DNA from: Paenibacillus albiflavus
Lineage (GTDB): Bacteria > Bacillota > Bacilli > Paenibacillales > NBRC-103111
Length of the DNA: 52,078 nucleotides
Assembly: GCF_004344915.1 (NCBI RefSeq)
Contig: NZ_SKFG01000024.1
Location: 1 to 52,078, forward strand
Direction of reading: 5' to 3'
This document shows positions 17,984-27,340 of the stretch, one piece after another. Every line of letters starts with the position of its first letter. Within the stretch, counting starts at the first letter, position 1. Below the pieces are notes generated by a model. The model saw only the letters and a program-made list of their open reading frames with translations, did not search any database and was not told the origin of the DNA. A program made the position numbers and the translations under genes.

Positions 17984-18853
17984 TCAGTTAGCAGCTGAAT
18001 CGTTTAATAGGTGTACAGGAATTTGAATTTCCGTGATATATTCTTCCGGATCTCTTGTCATGGAGAAATCAACAACGCAGAGCTCAATCGCATCTCCGAT
18101 AATTTTATACCCCGCTTCATCAATTTCCTGAAGCAGCAATTTGTATGTATGCTCCGTCAGTTCATAAGGACCATGATGATTCATACAGATAAATAGTCCT
18201 TCAGTAATCGAATCGAAATAATCCGCATCATAAATAACATCATCAACATCATTCAGATGTAAAAATACACTACTATACGCTTGAAATTGCCCGCGAATAA
18301 GCGCTTCCTTGGCAACGGTAACACCAATGGCTCCCGTATACAGCATAATTTCACTCAGACGACCGTCTTGCAGAACTGAATTCTGCAACGTATGTATGCT
18401 TAATTCAAACATTTCATCTGTAGCGTTCGGTACGATCCCGATTGCAGCTATCTTTCGTTGAGGAAGATGTTTAAAGAAAACCATATCCTTCGGGGTATCC
18501 ATCCCCTCTTCGATGATCTCAATGCCGTTATTAATTTTATGCAGCATGTATTCAATTTCTTTTTGCTTCCGGATCATTAGTTCCTTCTGCTGCACAAGCA
18601 ACTCCAATGCATAAGAAGGTGTTCGCTTATCCATGTAGTGTTTAATATCCTTAAGTGAAATATTCAGATGCCGCAAAAATTTAATTTGATCCAATGTAGA
18701 GAACTGGTCAATTGTATAATAACGATATTGTGTATGCGGATCAACAATCGACGGGTGGAAAATCCCCTTCTCATCATAGTAACGCAAGGTTGATTCAGAT
18801 ATGCGATGCATTTTGGACATTTCACCAATAGTAAATCTCGTATTCGTTAGCAT
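17984..18853 (-). CDS. MerR-family regulator with GyrI-like effector domain (BmrR/BltR type)
   Basis: 289 residues. The N-terminal winged helix-turn-helix (FTIGEMSKMHRISESTLRYY, then DEKGIF) is classical MerR. A dimerising coiled coil spans about 75-115 (QQKELMIRKQKEIEYML). The C-terminal about 160 residues are a GyrI/SOUL-like ligand pocket, as in BmrR, which senses hydrophobic cations. The chosen ATG at 18853 has GGAG 9 bases upstream; an upstream in-frame TTG overlaps this RBS. Its operator is probably the 19-bp-spacer promoter of the neighbouring MATE exporter. The ligand is inferred to be a pump substrate. Confidence 0.9.
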   Translation of the reverse strand: MLTNTRFTIGEMSKMHRISESTLRYYDEKGIFHPSIVDPHTQYRYYTIDQFSTLDQIKFLRHLNISLKDIKHYMDKRTPSYALELLVQQKELMIRKQKEIEYMLHKINNGIEIIEEGMDTPKDMVFFKHLPQRKIAAIGIVPNATDEMFELSIHTLQNSVLQDGRLSEIMLYTGAIGVTVAKEALIRGQFQAYSSVFLHLNDVDDVIYDADYFDSITEGLFICMNHHGPYELTEHTYKLLLQEIDEAGYKIIGDAIELCVVDFSMTRDPEEYITEIQIPVHLLNDSAAN

Positions 18854-18943
18854 GTTGCTGATCTCCAATATATCTTAGAATGATAAGGAAAAGCCATGCC
18901 TTGACGCCAAGGCATGACTTTAATCGAATGGATGATTAAGTGA

Positions 18944-19055
18944 TTATTCCACAGTCTCCGAAATTTCCTTCAAAGATCGAATCTTGCCGTGAGGATTCTG
19001 AGTTTGTTTACGCAGTTTAAATTCGCCTTCTCTACGACGCTTTGATTTGGACATA
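18944..19055 (-). pseudogene. Small basic protein gene with a +1 frameshift
   Basis: An ATG at 19055 with an excellent AGGGGTGA-type RBS starts MSKSKRRREGEF and then meets TAA. Removing one base from the T/A run around codon 12 (genomic tttaaaatt near 19018-19024) would continue to KLRKQTQNPHGK and on to a stop at 18944, giving a highly basic protein of about 36 residues. Either the gene is broken or the assembly has a one-base homopolymer error. I do not know the family. Confidence 0.45.
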
Positions 19056-19140
19056 CTGCAGCTCACCCCTTCTACTCATCTGATCGATACCTTTATAGGG
19101 TGATACATCCCTTACTTGATTATGCTCAATAGTCATTTCC

Positions 19141-19914
19141 TTATAATAGCCCAACTAACTGCAATCCATATAAAATACCATCATCATCAACATGCTTAGT
19201 GACATATTTGGCAGCAGCTTTCACAGCATCAGGTCCATTGCCCATCGCTACACCGTGACCTACAAATTCCATCATTTCGAGATCATTTAGTCCATCCCCA
19301 AAAGCATATACATTCTGACGATCAATACCAAGCTTCTCAATCATTTTCTGAATGCCATTCGCCTTGGATCCATTAGCAGGCATAACATCCATCGAAACCG
19401 GATGCCACCTAACAAACTTCAGTTCCGGGAATTCTGATCTATAGGTTTCCTCATACTCTTCTGTACAGAATACCATCATTTGGTAAATAATGCGATTCAT
19501 ATAGTAAGAGGGATCATAACTTGGCATTGCAGTCTTCAAAGGAGCAAGGCTAGTTTCAACCAGGATATGCTTATCCATATTGACTTTCATATCTGTTCGA
19601 TCCGAATAAATCAAAGGATGATCATTACCTGTAGCATATTCCATGAACGACTGCAGCAAGTCAGGTCGAATCGGATTTCCATAAATAAGCTCTCCTTGAT
19701 GAACGACTACTTGACCATTAAGACTGACATACGAATCAATGTTTAGTTCCTTGCGTATATCTTCGAACATAAATGGAGCTCGTCCAGTTGCAATGGCGAC
19801 TTCATGACCTTTTCCACGCAAATCTGCAATTGCTTGCTTTGTTGAAGCTGGCAAATGCTTCTCTTCATCCAATAACGTACCATCAATATCAAAAAATATC
19901 ATTTTCTTATTCAT
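19141..19914 (-). CDS. HAD-superfamily (Cof-type) sugar-phosphate phosphatase
   Basis: 257 residues. HAD motif I is FFDIDGTLLD (8-17; first Asp the nucleophile, second the general acid). Motif II is AIATGR, motif III the Lys of GSKANGI, and motif IV GDGLNDLEMM. The insertion between motifs II and III is the C2 cap of the Cof/YidA group. These cytoplasmic enzymes dephosphorylate sugar phosphates or flavin mononucleotide, often with broad specificity. Length and motifs are complete. RBS GGGGA lies 6-7 bases upstream. The gene is separated from the pot operon by a terminator, so it probably has its own promoter. Confidence 0.9.
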   Translation of the reverse strand: MNKKMIFFDIDGTLLDEEKHLPASTKQAIADLRGKGHEVAIATGRAPFMFEDIRKELNIDSYVSLNGQVVVHQGELIYGNPIRPDLLQSFMEYATGNDHPLIYSDRTDMKVNMDKHILVETSLAPLKTAMPSYDPSYYMNRIIYQMMVFCTEEYEETYRSEFPELKFVRWHPVSMDVMPANGSKANGIQKMIEKLGIDRQNVYAFGDGLNDLEMMEFVGHGVAMGNGPDAVKAAAKYVTKHVDDDGILYGLQLVGLL

Positions 19915-19978
19915 GTTGTATCCCCGCGTATCTTAATTGATATTTATGTTAGTATTCCGCTTCTGCTTAACATGCATA

Positions 19979-20026
19979 ACAAAAAAAACGAAAGCGGCCC
20001 TTGTCTCCAAGTATACCGCTTTCGGC
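19979..20026 (-). terminator. Terminator of the potABCD operon
   Basis: Arms CGAAAGCGG and CCGCTTTCG form a perfect 9-bp stem, and the minus strand continues with eight T residues. It lies about 30 bases after the potD stop. Confidence 0.9.
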
Positions 20027-20053
20027 TATTTAAGTGCTATAACATTACTCATT

Positions 20054-21127
20054 TTATTTGCGATGCATTTTGAATTCTAAGAACAGATCATTATAGTGGG
20101 CCAGCATGCGTTTACCAAGATTATCGTATACCTCAAGCTTATTTGTAATCTCTTCATCTGGATAAAAGCGCTCATCGGTCGCTCTTTCTTCTGGAAGATA
20201 CTCTAATGCTTTGCCATTCGGTGTCGAGTAGCCAACATATTCTTCATTCTGCGCTGAATTCTCAGGATCTAGCATAAAATTAATAAATTTATGCGCACCA
20301 TCAAGGTTCTTAGCTGTTTTCGGAATAACGATGTTATCGAACCAGACATTAGAACCTTCTTCTGGGATGACATAATCCATTTTGTCATTTTCGTCCATAA
20401 TCTCAGAAGCATCACCTGACCATACAAGACCAACAGCCGCTTCTTCATTAGCTAGCAGCATTTTGATCTCATCCCCTACAATCGCCTTCACATTCGGTGT
20501 AAGCTCCTGTAGTTTAGCTTTAGCTTCTTGCAGATGCTCCTCATTCGTATCATTCAGCGAGTAACCTAGGCTATTTAGTCCCATTCCGATGACTTCACGT
20601 GCACCGTCAAGCAGTAGAATTTTGTTCTTCAAGCTTGGATCCCAAAGATCATTCCAGCTCGTAAACGTCTTGCCATCCACTAAATCAGGGTTATACACAA
20701 TCCCAACCGTTCCCCAGAAATAAGGAATGGAATATTCATTACCCGGATCAAATGATAGGTTAAGGAAACGATCTGTCACATACTCGAGATTCGGAATCTT
20801 CGAATGATCAATTGGAATCAGCAGATTTTCTTCTTTTAGCTTGCTTATCGCATATTCAGAAGGAATCGCAATATCAAATGTTGTTCCACCCTGCTGAATC
20901 TTTGTCAACATCGCTTCATTCGAGTCGAAAGTCTGGTAAATGACTTTTATTCCTGTTTCTTCTTCAAATTTCTTGATTAAATCAGGGTCAATATAATCTC
21001 CCCAGTTATAAATAACGAGGTTATCTCCACCTGTATAGCCTTCCGATTTATTCAGATACGAGGTTAAATACATCAAGCCGAACGCGATAACGAGCACAAA
21101 AATAAGAGAACGCGTCAGTTGTTTCAT
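20054..21127 (-). CDS. potD: Spermidine/putrescine-binding protein
   Basis: 357 residues. An N-terminal hydrophobic helix is followed by NLVIYNWGDYIDPDLIKKFE, the signature start of PotD/PotF-type polyamine receptors, and by the typical GTVGIVYN and WDPSLKN segments. It captures polyamines outside the membrane and hands them to PotBC. Unusually, there is no Cys within the first 60 residues and so no lipobox. It is probably held by the uncleaved N-terminal helix, whereas most Gram-positive receptors are lipoproteins. It is the last gene of the operon; its ATG overlaps the potC stop by 4 bp (ATGA). Confidence 0.93.
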   Translation of the reverse strand: MKQLTRSLIFVLVIAFGLMYLTSYLNKSEGYTGGDNLVIYNWGDYIDPDLIKKFEEETGIKVIYQTFDSNEAMLTKIQQGGTTFDIAIPSEYAISKLKEENLLIPIDHSKIPNLEYVTDRFLNLSFDPGNEYSIPYFWGTVGIVYNPDLVDGKTFTSWNDLWDPSLKNKILLLDGAREVIGMGLNSLGYSLNDTNEEHLQEAKAKLQELTPNVKAIVGDEIKMLLANEEAAVGLVWSGDASEIMDENDKMDYVIPEEGSNVWFDNIVIPKTAKNLDGAHKFINFMLDPENSAQNEEYVGYSTPNGKALEYLPEERATDERFYPDEEITNKLEVYDNLGKRMLAHYNDLFLEFKMHRK

Positions 21128-21927
21128 TCTTTAACCCCCACTCCGTTAAGCTTGGATCTGCGCTGATTAATAAAGTAATATCCAACCACAAGCGCTAAAG
21201 TGAATAAGAAAATGATCGTTGACAGTGCGTTAATGGATAGTGAAATCCCTGCACGGGCACGGGAATAAATTTCTACCGATAACGTTGAGAAGCCATTGCC
21301 TGTCACGAAGAAAGTAACCGCAAAATCGTCCAACGAGTATGTTAGTGCCATGAAGAATCCTGCAAAAATACCAGGTCTGATAAACGGCAAAATAACTTTC
21401 GTCAGTACATCTCGTCTGGAAGCTCCAAGATCAAGCGCCGCATCAATTAGCGTTGGGCTCATATCCTGCAGCTTAGGCAAGATCATAATCACCGCAATCG
21501 GAATACTAAACGCAATATGTGACAGCAACACAGATGCAAAGCCGAGCTTAATCCCAATAATCGTGAAGAAAATGAGGAAAGATGCCCCGATAATAACGTC
21601 TGGACTTACAATCAGAACATTGTTCAGTGCAAGCAGCATATTTTTGTTCCGTCTTCTGCGAACATTCACAATAGCAATAGAGCCGAAGATCGCAATAATC
21701 GTTGCGATCGCCGAAGATAAGAGCGCGATAATTACCGTGTTAATCACGATGATAATTAAACGAGTATCCTGAAATACATCTTCATACCATTTAAACGTAA
21801 AACCCTCAAACGTATGCATATTACCAGCACTGTTAAAAGAAAAGATGAGCAAATAGAAAATTGGCGCGTATAAAACGACAAACACGAGCAATAAATAAAT
21901 TTTGCCTAATACTCCTGTACGCTTCAT
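21124..21927 (-). CDS. potC: Spermidine/putrescine ABC transporter permease
   Basis: 267 residues with six helices. The EAA loop (AALDLGASRRDVLTKVILP) marks a binding-protein-dependent permease that docks onto the ATPase PotA. It pairs with PotB. The start directly follows the potB stop, with AAGGTGA as RBS inside the end of potB. The C-terminus ends in a short basic tail. Family and operon order are typical of potABCD. Confidence 0.93.
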   Translation of the reverse strand: MKRTGVLGKIYLLLVFVVLYAPIFYLLIFSFNSAGNMHTFEGFTFKWYEDVFQDTRLIIIVINTVIIALLSSAIATIIAIFGSIAIVNVRRRRNKNMLLALNNVLIVSPDVIIGASFLIFFTIIGIKLGFASVLLSHIAFSIPIAVIMILPKLQDMSPTLIDAALDLGASRRDVLTKVILPFIRPGIFAGFFMALTYSLDDFAVTFFVTGNGFSTLSVEIYSRARAGISLSINALSTIIFLFTLALVVGYYFINQRRSKLNGVGVKE

Positions 21928-22725
21928 CTATTTCACCTTCTCTCTGCCGCTAGTTACGATCATGATGAGCACCATTGCAATAATGAGGAACACAGCTATC
22001 GTCGAACCCATTCCCCAGTCTTGCGTAACGAGAAAATGCTGCTCAATCGCGGTTCCCAGCGTAATGACACGGTTACCTGCCACCAGTCTTGTAATCATAA
22101 ACAAGGATAACGCAGGAATAAATACGGCCTGACAGCCGGACTTAACCCCATCGAGTGTCAATGGAAAAATAACACGACGGAATGTGGTCCACGCTGAAGC
22201 CCCAAGATCGCGAGACGCATCGACTAATCTTGGATTGAACTCTTCTAATGCATTGAAAATCGGCAAAATCATAAACGGTATGAAAATATAAACCGATACG
22301 AATAGGAAGCTGAAATCGGTAAACAAGATTTGCTGTGTCCCGATTCCAAGAAACTCAAGAAACTTATTAGCCGCTCCATAAGTTCCGAAGATCCCTAAGA
22401 ACGCATAAGCTTTGAGCAATAAATTGATCCATGTTGGCAGAATGATCAGCAGCAGCCAGAGCTGTTTATGCTTGGTTCTGGTTAGCAAATACGCTGTTGG
22501 ATAAGCAACCAGCAAGGAGAATGCTGTGATCAGAAATGCATACCAGAATGAACTCAATGTCATTTTTAAATAAACAGGTGTAAAAAATTTCGCATAATTC
22601 GTCAGGGTGAAACTGCCTTCCACATCAAAAAACGAATAATACAAAATCATCAACATCGGCGCGACAACAAACAACACAATCCAGAACGCATAAGGAACTA
22701 GATAGAGGTTACGTGACTTATTCAT
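21928..22725 (-). CDS. potB: Spermidine/putrescine ABC transporter permease
   Basis: 265 residues from the ATG at 22725, which has AAGAGG 8-9 bases upstream and overlaps the potA stop by 8 bases. An in-frame ATG at 22743 lacks an RBS. Six helices are predicted, and the EAA loop is [20 protein letters not shown]. It forms the membrane channel for polyamine uptake together with PotC. The [16 protein letters not shown] end is usual for the family. Confidence 0.93.
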   Translation of the reverse strand: MNKSRNLYLVPYAFWIVLFVVAPMLMILYYSFFDVEGSFTLTNYAKFFTPVYLKMTLSSFWYAFLITAFSLLVAYPTAYLLTRTKHKQLWLLLIILPTWINLLLKAYAFLGIFGTYGAANKFLEFLGIGTQQILFTDFSFLFVSVYIFIPFMILPIFNALEEFNPRLVDASRDLGASAWTTFRRVIFPLTLDGVKSGCQAVFIPALSLFMITRLVAGNRVITLGTAIEQHFLVTQDWGMGSTIAVFLIIAMVLIMIVTSGREKVK

Positions 22726-23821
22726 CGTCGTTTGCCTCTTCATACATCTCTAGTCGTTTGTCGAACTCTTCCTCCGTCTCGCCAAAACGCATAACGTGAA
22801 TCGCTTCAGGTTCAAAATAGAGGCCAATCTCTTCCCCTACTTGTGCCTTCTTGGTCGAGTGTACGAGCCATTCATTATTCGATGAATCGTAGCAGCTAAT
22901 CTCATAGTGTACGCCGCGGAACAATTGTGTATCTACACGCACTTGCAGCTTGCCTTCACCTGCAGGCTTGATCTCCAAGTCTTCGGGACGAATCACGATC
23001 TCTACTGGCTCATTCTTCCCTAGACCACCATCCACGCATTCATACTGCTTGCCCGCGAATTCAACAAGATAATCCTCTAGCATGCGTCCTGGCACAATGT
23101 TAGATTCCCCGATAAAATCTGCAACGAATCGGTTAATCGGTTCATCATATATATCAGTTGGCGTACCAGACTGTTGAATCTTTCCTTGGTTGAGGACGAA
23201 GATCTCATCTGACATCGCCAAAGCTTCTTCTTGATCATGTGTAACAAAAATAAACGTAATCCCTAAACGCTGCTGAAGCTCACGCAATTCATACTGCATC
23301 TCGGTACGAAGCTTAAGATCAAGTGCGGACAAAGGTTCATCCAGCAAAAGAATCTCAGGCTCATTCACAATCGCTCTAGCGATCGCAACACGTTGACGCT
23401 GACCGCCTGACATCTCCCTAACTTCTCTTGACTCATAGCCTTCCAAGTTAACGAATTTCAGCGCTTCTTTCACTTTCGTTTCGATAAGTGAATTCTTCAT
23501 TTTCTTAATACGTAGACCGAAAGCTACATTCTCAAATACATTCAAATGCGGAAACAGAGCATAGTCCTGAAAAACCGTGTTCACCTGACGTTCATTGGCA
23601 GGTACCCGATTAATTAACTTCCCGTTAAAATAAATATTACCTTCGGACGGCTCAATAAACCCCGCGATCATGCGGAGAATTGTCGTCTTTCCACAGCCAG
23701 ATGGACCTAATAATGTATAAAACTTGCCTCGTTCGATTTCGAAGCTGACATCGTTTAATACCGTCACATCATCATAATTCTGGCTCACGCTCTCAAAGCG
23801 TATGATCGTATTATCTTCCAT
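22718..23821 (-). CDS. potA: Polyamine ABC transporter ATP-binding protein
   Basis: 367 residues. Walker A is GPSGCGKTT, the Q-loop [10 protein letters not shown], the signature [14 protein letters not shown], Walker [13 protein letters not shown], and the switch His VTHDQ. A TOBE-type regulatory domain follows from about residue 280 to the end, as in PotA/CysA-type ATPases. It powers PotBC. It is the first gene of the operon, with the RBS GGGAGGA close to the ATG. Upstream, on the minus strand, there is a TATAAT about 85 bp before the start but no convincing -35. Confidence 0.95.
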   Translation of the reverse strand: MEDNTIIRFESVSQNYDDVTVLNDVSFEIERGKFYTLLGPSGCGKTTILRMIAGFIEPSEGNIYFNGKLINRVPANERQVNTVFQDYALFPHLNVFENVAFGLRIKKMKNSLIETKVKEALKFVNLEGYESREVREMSGGQRQRVAIARAIVNEPEILLLDEPLSALDLKLRTEMQYELRELQQRLGITFIFVTHDQEEALAMSDEIFVLNQGKIQQSGTPTDIYDEPINRFVADFIGESNIVPGRMLEDYLVEFAGKQYECVDGGLGKNEPVEIVIRPEDLEIKPAGEGKLQVRVDTQLFRGVHYEISCYDSSNNEWLVHSTKKAQVGEEIGLYFEPEAIHVMRFGETEEEFDKRLEMYEEANDDE

Positions 23822-24085
23822 TTCTTCCTCCCTAAAAAAACGTACTCGAGCGACAATAGTTCCCTGTATTTGAATATCATCAATTCTATATTATAACTGA
23901 AATCGACAGCATGGGAAGAGCTTATGTAATATTACTAAAATTCCCGTAAAATTCTGCTGTAAACCATCAGTTTGTGAAATACATAAAATCGACATAAAAA
24001 GGAATATTTCGAATAATAAATAATTATTTTTCTATGATTTAATAGATACTATCGTGCTTACAATCTTATACAACGAGGTGTCGCC

Positions 24086-25300
24086 ATGAAGGAATGGAAA
24101 AATGCAAGCTTATTAATCACAGGAATCGGAATGTCGAACCTTGGGAATTGGATTTATTTTATCGCACTGAATTTAACCATCTTGAATCTGACAGGTTCCG
24201 CAGCCGCTGTGGCTGGACTATTTGTCATTAAACCAATTGCCCTGCTCGTAACAAACTTCTGGTCAGGAAGTGTGATCGACCGTGTGAACATTAAGAAGCT
24301 CATGATCTGGGTCGATGTGATTCGAGGTGTACTCATCTGTATCATTCCCTTTATCACTACATTGTGGATGATTTATGGCATGATCTTTATCATCCAAATT
24401 GTTGGTTCTGTGTTCGGACCTAGCTCAAGCATTTATATTACGAAAGTCGTTCCTTCTGAAAACAGACAACGATTCAACAGCTTCATGAGTATGACGAACT
24501 CAAGCGCATTCTTGTTAGGACCTGCTCTCTCAGGCGTCCTGATTATGCTTGTTGGGACCGAATTATGTATCTTTATTAATGGTGTGAGCTTCTTCCTGTG
24601 CGCTTTATGCATTAATTTCTTGCCTAATATCGAAAGAGATGTGGCTAATGGGCGTGAACGTATTAAGTTAAAGGTATTAATGAAGGACTGGCAAACAGTA
24701 GCGCAGTTCGCTCGTTCAGCGAAATATTTTATCTCCATCTATATCTTGTTCCAAAGCGCAATGCTCCTTGGATTTGCAGTGGACTCGCAGGAAGCTCCAT
24801 ACATTAAGCAGCATTTGCTGCTGTCTGACCAAGAATACGGGCTTATGGTCAGCGTTACAGGCATTGGATCCCTTACTGGCGCTTTTGTCTCTGCACTGCT
24901 TGGCAAGCGAATCGCCATTCGCTGGTATATCAGTCTGGGCATGCTGCTGACAGCCGTCTGCTACGTACTCTTCTACGCCTCTTCCGGCTTCATTAGCGCA
25001 ACGATTGCCTTCATCCTGCTCGGCTTCTTCATGTCCTTTGCCAGCACAGGCTACACCACCTTCTACCAACAGCATGTGCCAACCGACCTCATGGGCCGAT
25101 TCGGTAGTCTCGCTGATATGGTGCAAGGCAGCATACAGATCGTGTTGACGCTCTTGCTAGGATTACTTGCAGATGTCTTCTCGCTTCAGCTCGTATGCTT
25201 GATTTTCTCAGGTATAGGCGTATGGGTGAGTTTGGTATTGTGCTTGAGGGTTGTGAGTGGAAGGAAGAGGGAGCTAGCGAGTGATGGAGTGAATATCTGA
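24086..25300 (+). CDS. Major facilitator superfamily transporter
   Basis: 404 residues with about twelve helices, resembling the MFS_3/enterobactin-exporter-like group (N-terminal GIGMSNLGNWIYFIALNL, then DRVNIKKLMIWVD as loop 2-3 motif A). It is likely a proton-driven exporter; the substrate is unknown. GAGG lies 8 bases before the ATG. It is transcribed divergently from potA across 264 bp of A/T-rich DNA and stands alone. Its GC content rises towards the 3' end, where the GC-richer maltodextrin region begins. Confidence 0.85.
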   Translation: MKEWKNASLLITGIGMSNLGNWIYFIALNLTILNLTGSAAAVAGLFVIKPIALLVTNFWSGSVIDRVNIKKLMIWVDVIRGVLICIIPFITTLWMIYGMIFIIQIVGSVFGPSSSIYITKVVPSENRQRFNSFMSMTNSSAFLLGPALSGVLIMLVGTELCIFINGVSFFLCALCINFLPNIERDVANGRERIKLKVLMKDWQTVAQFARSAKYFISIYILFQSAMLLGFAVDSQEAPYIKQHLLLSDQEYGLMVSVTGIGSLTGAFVSALLGKRIAIRWYISLGMLLTAVCYVLFYASSGFISATIAFILLGFFMSFASTGYTTFYQQHVPTDLMGRFGSLADMVQGSIQIVLTLLLGLLADVFSLQLVCLIFSGIGVWVSLVLCLRVVSGRKRELASDGVNI

Positions 25301-25394
25301 AGTTTTAAAGGAATCGAAATCAATATAGCAATGTTGTCAGGTTTCGATTATAATGATGATAATCGAAAGGCAATGCTTACCTTGCAGTGAAACC

Positions 25395-25441
25395 AAAGGT
25401 ACAACCTCGAACGCGATGCGGATGAGGCTGTGCCTTTTTTT
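25395..25441 (+). terminator. Terminator or attenuator between the MFS gene and neopullulanase
   Basis: Arms AAAGGTACAACCTC and GAGGCTGTGCCTTT make a 14-bp stem with a G-T pair and a mismatch, followed by seven T residues. It lies 95 bases after the MFS stop but only 50 bases after a TATAAT (about 25350-25355). It could therefore be an attenuator in the neopullulanase leader rather than a simple end of the MFS transcript. Confidence 0.8.
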
Positions 25442-25476
25442 GTTGTCGCGAATCTTAAGCCCATGCTTCCGATGCG

Positions 25477-25517
25477 AGTTTTGCTCGGTAAGCAGGTGCT
25501 TACGCTAAAGCAAAACT
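25477..25517 (+). promoter_or_regulatory. Large palindrome immediately before the neopullulanase RBS
   Basis: AGTTTTGCT (25477-25485) pairs with AGCAAAACT (25509-25517), and inside it GTAAGCA pairs with TGCTTAC. The GAGGAGG ribosome binding site begins just after it. It may be a DNA operator or an RNA stem that tunes translation. Only the structure is seen. Confidence 0.55.
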
Positions 25518-25536
25518 TTGAGGAGGTCATTACGAA

Positions 25537-27282
25537 ATGGAATTGGAAGCAATTTATCACAGACCGAAGTTGAATTGGTCGTACGCTCGCGACGAACGCA
25601 CCGTCCATGTGCGCGTCCGCACCCGTAAAGACGATATGAAGTTGGTAACGCTTATTGTCGCCGACAAGTACGTCTTCGAGAGCTCGAAACAGGAAATCCC
25701 GATGCGAAAGCTGATTTCCGACGCACTGTTCGATTACTGGCAGGCTGAAACGACGCCGCCTTATCGCAGGCTATGCTACTCATTCAAATTTACGGACGGG
25801 GAAGAGACGGCATGGCTTACAGAACGCGGGTTTCAAGCCGCTACGCCTGTAACCAATATCGGAATGTTCGAGTATCCGTTCTTGAATCCAGCGGACATCT
25901 TTACGCCTCCAGCATGGGTGAAAGACGCCATATTTTATCAGATCTTCCCTGAACGGTTCGCAAACGGCGACCCTGCCAATGATCCGGCAAACGTACTTCC
26001 CTGGGGAGGCAAGCCGGAATGGAATTCATTCTTCGGGGGCGACCTGCAAGGCGTAATGGACCATCTGGATCATTTAAATGAGCTCGGCGTGACGGCGATT
26101 TATTTTACCCCGGTGTTTGAAGCGACAACTAACCATAAATACGACACCCAGAATTATTTGAAGGTCGACAAGCATTTCGGAGACAACGCCTTGCTGAAGC
26201 GGCTCGTCGACGCCTGCCACGAGCGTGGTATCCGGGTGCTGCTCGATGCGGTGTTTAACCACGCCGGCGGCACGTTCGGGCCGTTTCTCGACGCGAAGGC
26301 AAAAGGCGAGTCTTCCGAATACGCCGATTGGTTCCATGTGAAGGAATGGCCGCTGCGCGTAGAAGACGGTGTACCGACTTACGACGCGTTCGCGTTCGAG
26401 CCGCATATGCCGAAGCTTAACACGGAAAACCCAAGCGTCAAAAAATATTTTCTCGACGTAGCCCGTTATTGGATCGAAGAAGTCGGCATCGACGGCTGGC
26501 GGCTGGATGTCGCGAACGAAGTCGATCACCGGTTTTGGCGTGAGTTCCGCGATACGGTCAAGGCCACCAACCCCGAGGCTTACATTCTGGGGGAAATCTG
26601 GCACGACTCGATGATGTGGTTGCAAGGAGATCAGTTTGACGCTGTCATGAACTACCCGTTCACGAACGCCGTGCTCGACTATTTCACGAAACGGCTTACA
26701 GATACGGAGCAGTTCGCCAGCGAGATCGGAGCGCTCATCGCCGCCTTCCCTGAGCAAGCGACTATATCGGCGTTCAATATTTTGGACAGCCACGACACGC
26801 CGCGCCTGCTCACCCAATGCGGCGGCGACCACGCTCGGATGAAGCTTGCAGCCCTGTTCCAATTCACTTATCCAGGCGTTCCGTGCATTTATTACGGGGA
26901 CGAAGTCGGTCTCGAAGGCGGCGCCGATCCGGATTGTCGCAAATGCATGGAGTGGGACCCAGTGAAGCAGGATGCCGACCTGTTCCGTTTCTATAAGGAA
27001 CTCATCGAACTGCGCAAACGGCATTCTACGCTTCGAACCGGGGAATTCCGGTTTCTCCATGCAGAATCGGGCGACATGCGGCTCGCTTACGAGCGCACCA
27101 ATCAGGAGGAGCGCCTGATCGTGGCGATCAACAACAGCAAGCGGGCGCGAAAGCTCGTCCTCAAAGGCTGTGGATCTGAGTGGCGCGACGCTTGGACTGA
27201 CGCCACCGTTCCATCGACAGGGAATCGACTGGAGCTGACGTTGCCTGCATTTGGCTATCGCGTGCTTAAGGCAGATAATTAA
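25537..27282 (+). CDS. Neopullulanase / cyclomaltodextrinase (GH13)
   Basis: 581 residues, the family length. The N-terminal CBM34-like domain (1-120) is followed by a GH13 barrel beginning DAIFYQIFPERFANGD, with DAVFNHAG (region I), GWRLDVANEVD (nucleophile D324), GEIWHD (acid/base E353), NILDSHDTPR (D420) and the insert GLEGGADPDCR typical of this subfamily. No signal peptide: it is cytoplasmic and should cut imported maltodextrins or cyclodextrins. GAGGAGG is well spaced. The maltodextrin importer and a secreted amylase are encoded convergently next door. The codon choice is richer in G/C than genes to the left. Confidence 0.95.
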   Translation: MELEAIYHRPKLNWSYARDERTVHVRVRTRKDDMKLVTLIVADKYVFESSKQEIPMRKLISDALFDYWQAETTPPYRRLCYSFKFTDGEETAWLTERGFQAATPVTNIGMFEYPFLNPADIFTPPAWVKDAIFYQIFPERFANGDPANDPANVLPWGGKPEWNSFFGGDLQGVMDHLDHLNELGVTAIYFTPVFEATTNHKYDTQNYLKVDKHFGDNALLKRLVDACHERGIRVLLDAVFNHAGGTFGPFLDAKAKGESSEYADWFHVKEWPLRVEDGVPTYDAFAFEPHMPKLNTENPSVKKYFLDVARYWIEEVGIDGWRLDVANEVDHRFWREFRDTVKATNPEAYILGEIWHDSMMWLQGDQFDAVMNYPFTNAVLDYFTKRLTDTEQFASEIGALIAAFPEQATISAFNILDSHDTPRLLTQCGGDHARMKLAALFQFTYPGVPCIYYGDEVGLEGGADPDCRKCMEWDPVKQDADLFRFYKELIELRKRHSTLRTGEFRFLHAESGDMRLAYERTNQEERLIVAINNSKRARKLVLKGCGSEWRDAWTDATVPSTGNRLELTLPAFGYRVLKADN

Positions 27283-27298
27283 AATTCTGTATAACTAC

Positions 27299-27339
27299 AA
27301 AAGCCTCCAATCCACTCAAACAGTGAACTGGAGGCTTTT
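27299..27339. terminator. Bidirectional terminator between convergent amylase genes
   Basis: Arms AAAAGCCTCCA and TGGAGGCTTTT, with an inner CAC/GTG, make a strong stem with T runs on both strands. It serves the neopullulanase gene (plus) and the malEFG-amylase operon (minus). Confidence 0.9.
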
Positions 27340-27340
27340 G

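Noticed and set aside
25363-25410. BglG/LicT-type antiterminator (RAT) site
   Set aside because: Only the 3' half resembles the consensus; the 5' half and loop do not fit, so I do not annotate it.
26074-27060. 328-codon minus-strand ORF
   Set aside because: It is antisense to the neopullulanase catalytic domain, whose active-site motifs are intact; GC-rich codons create the open shadow frame.
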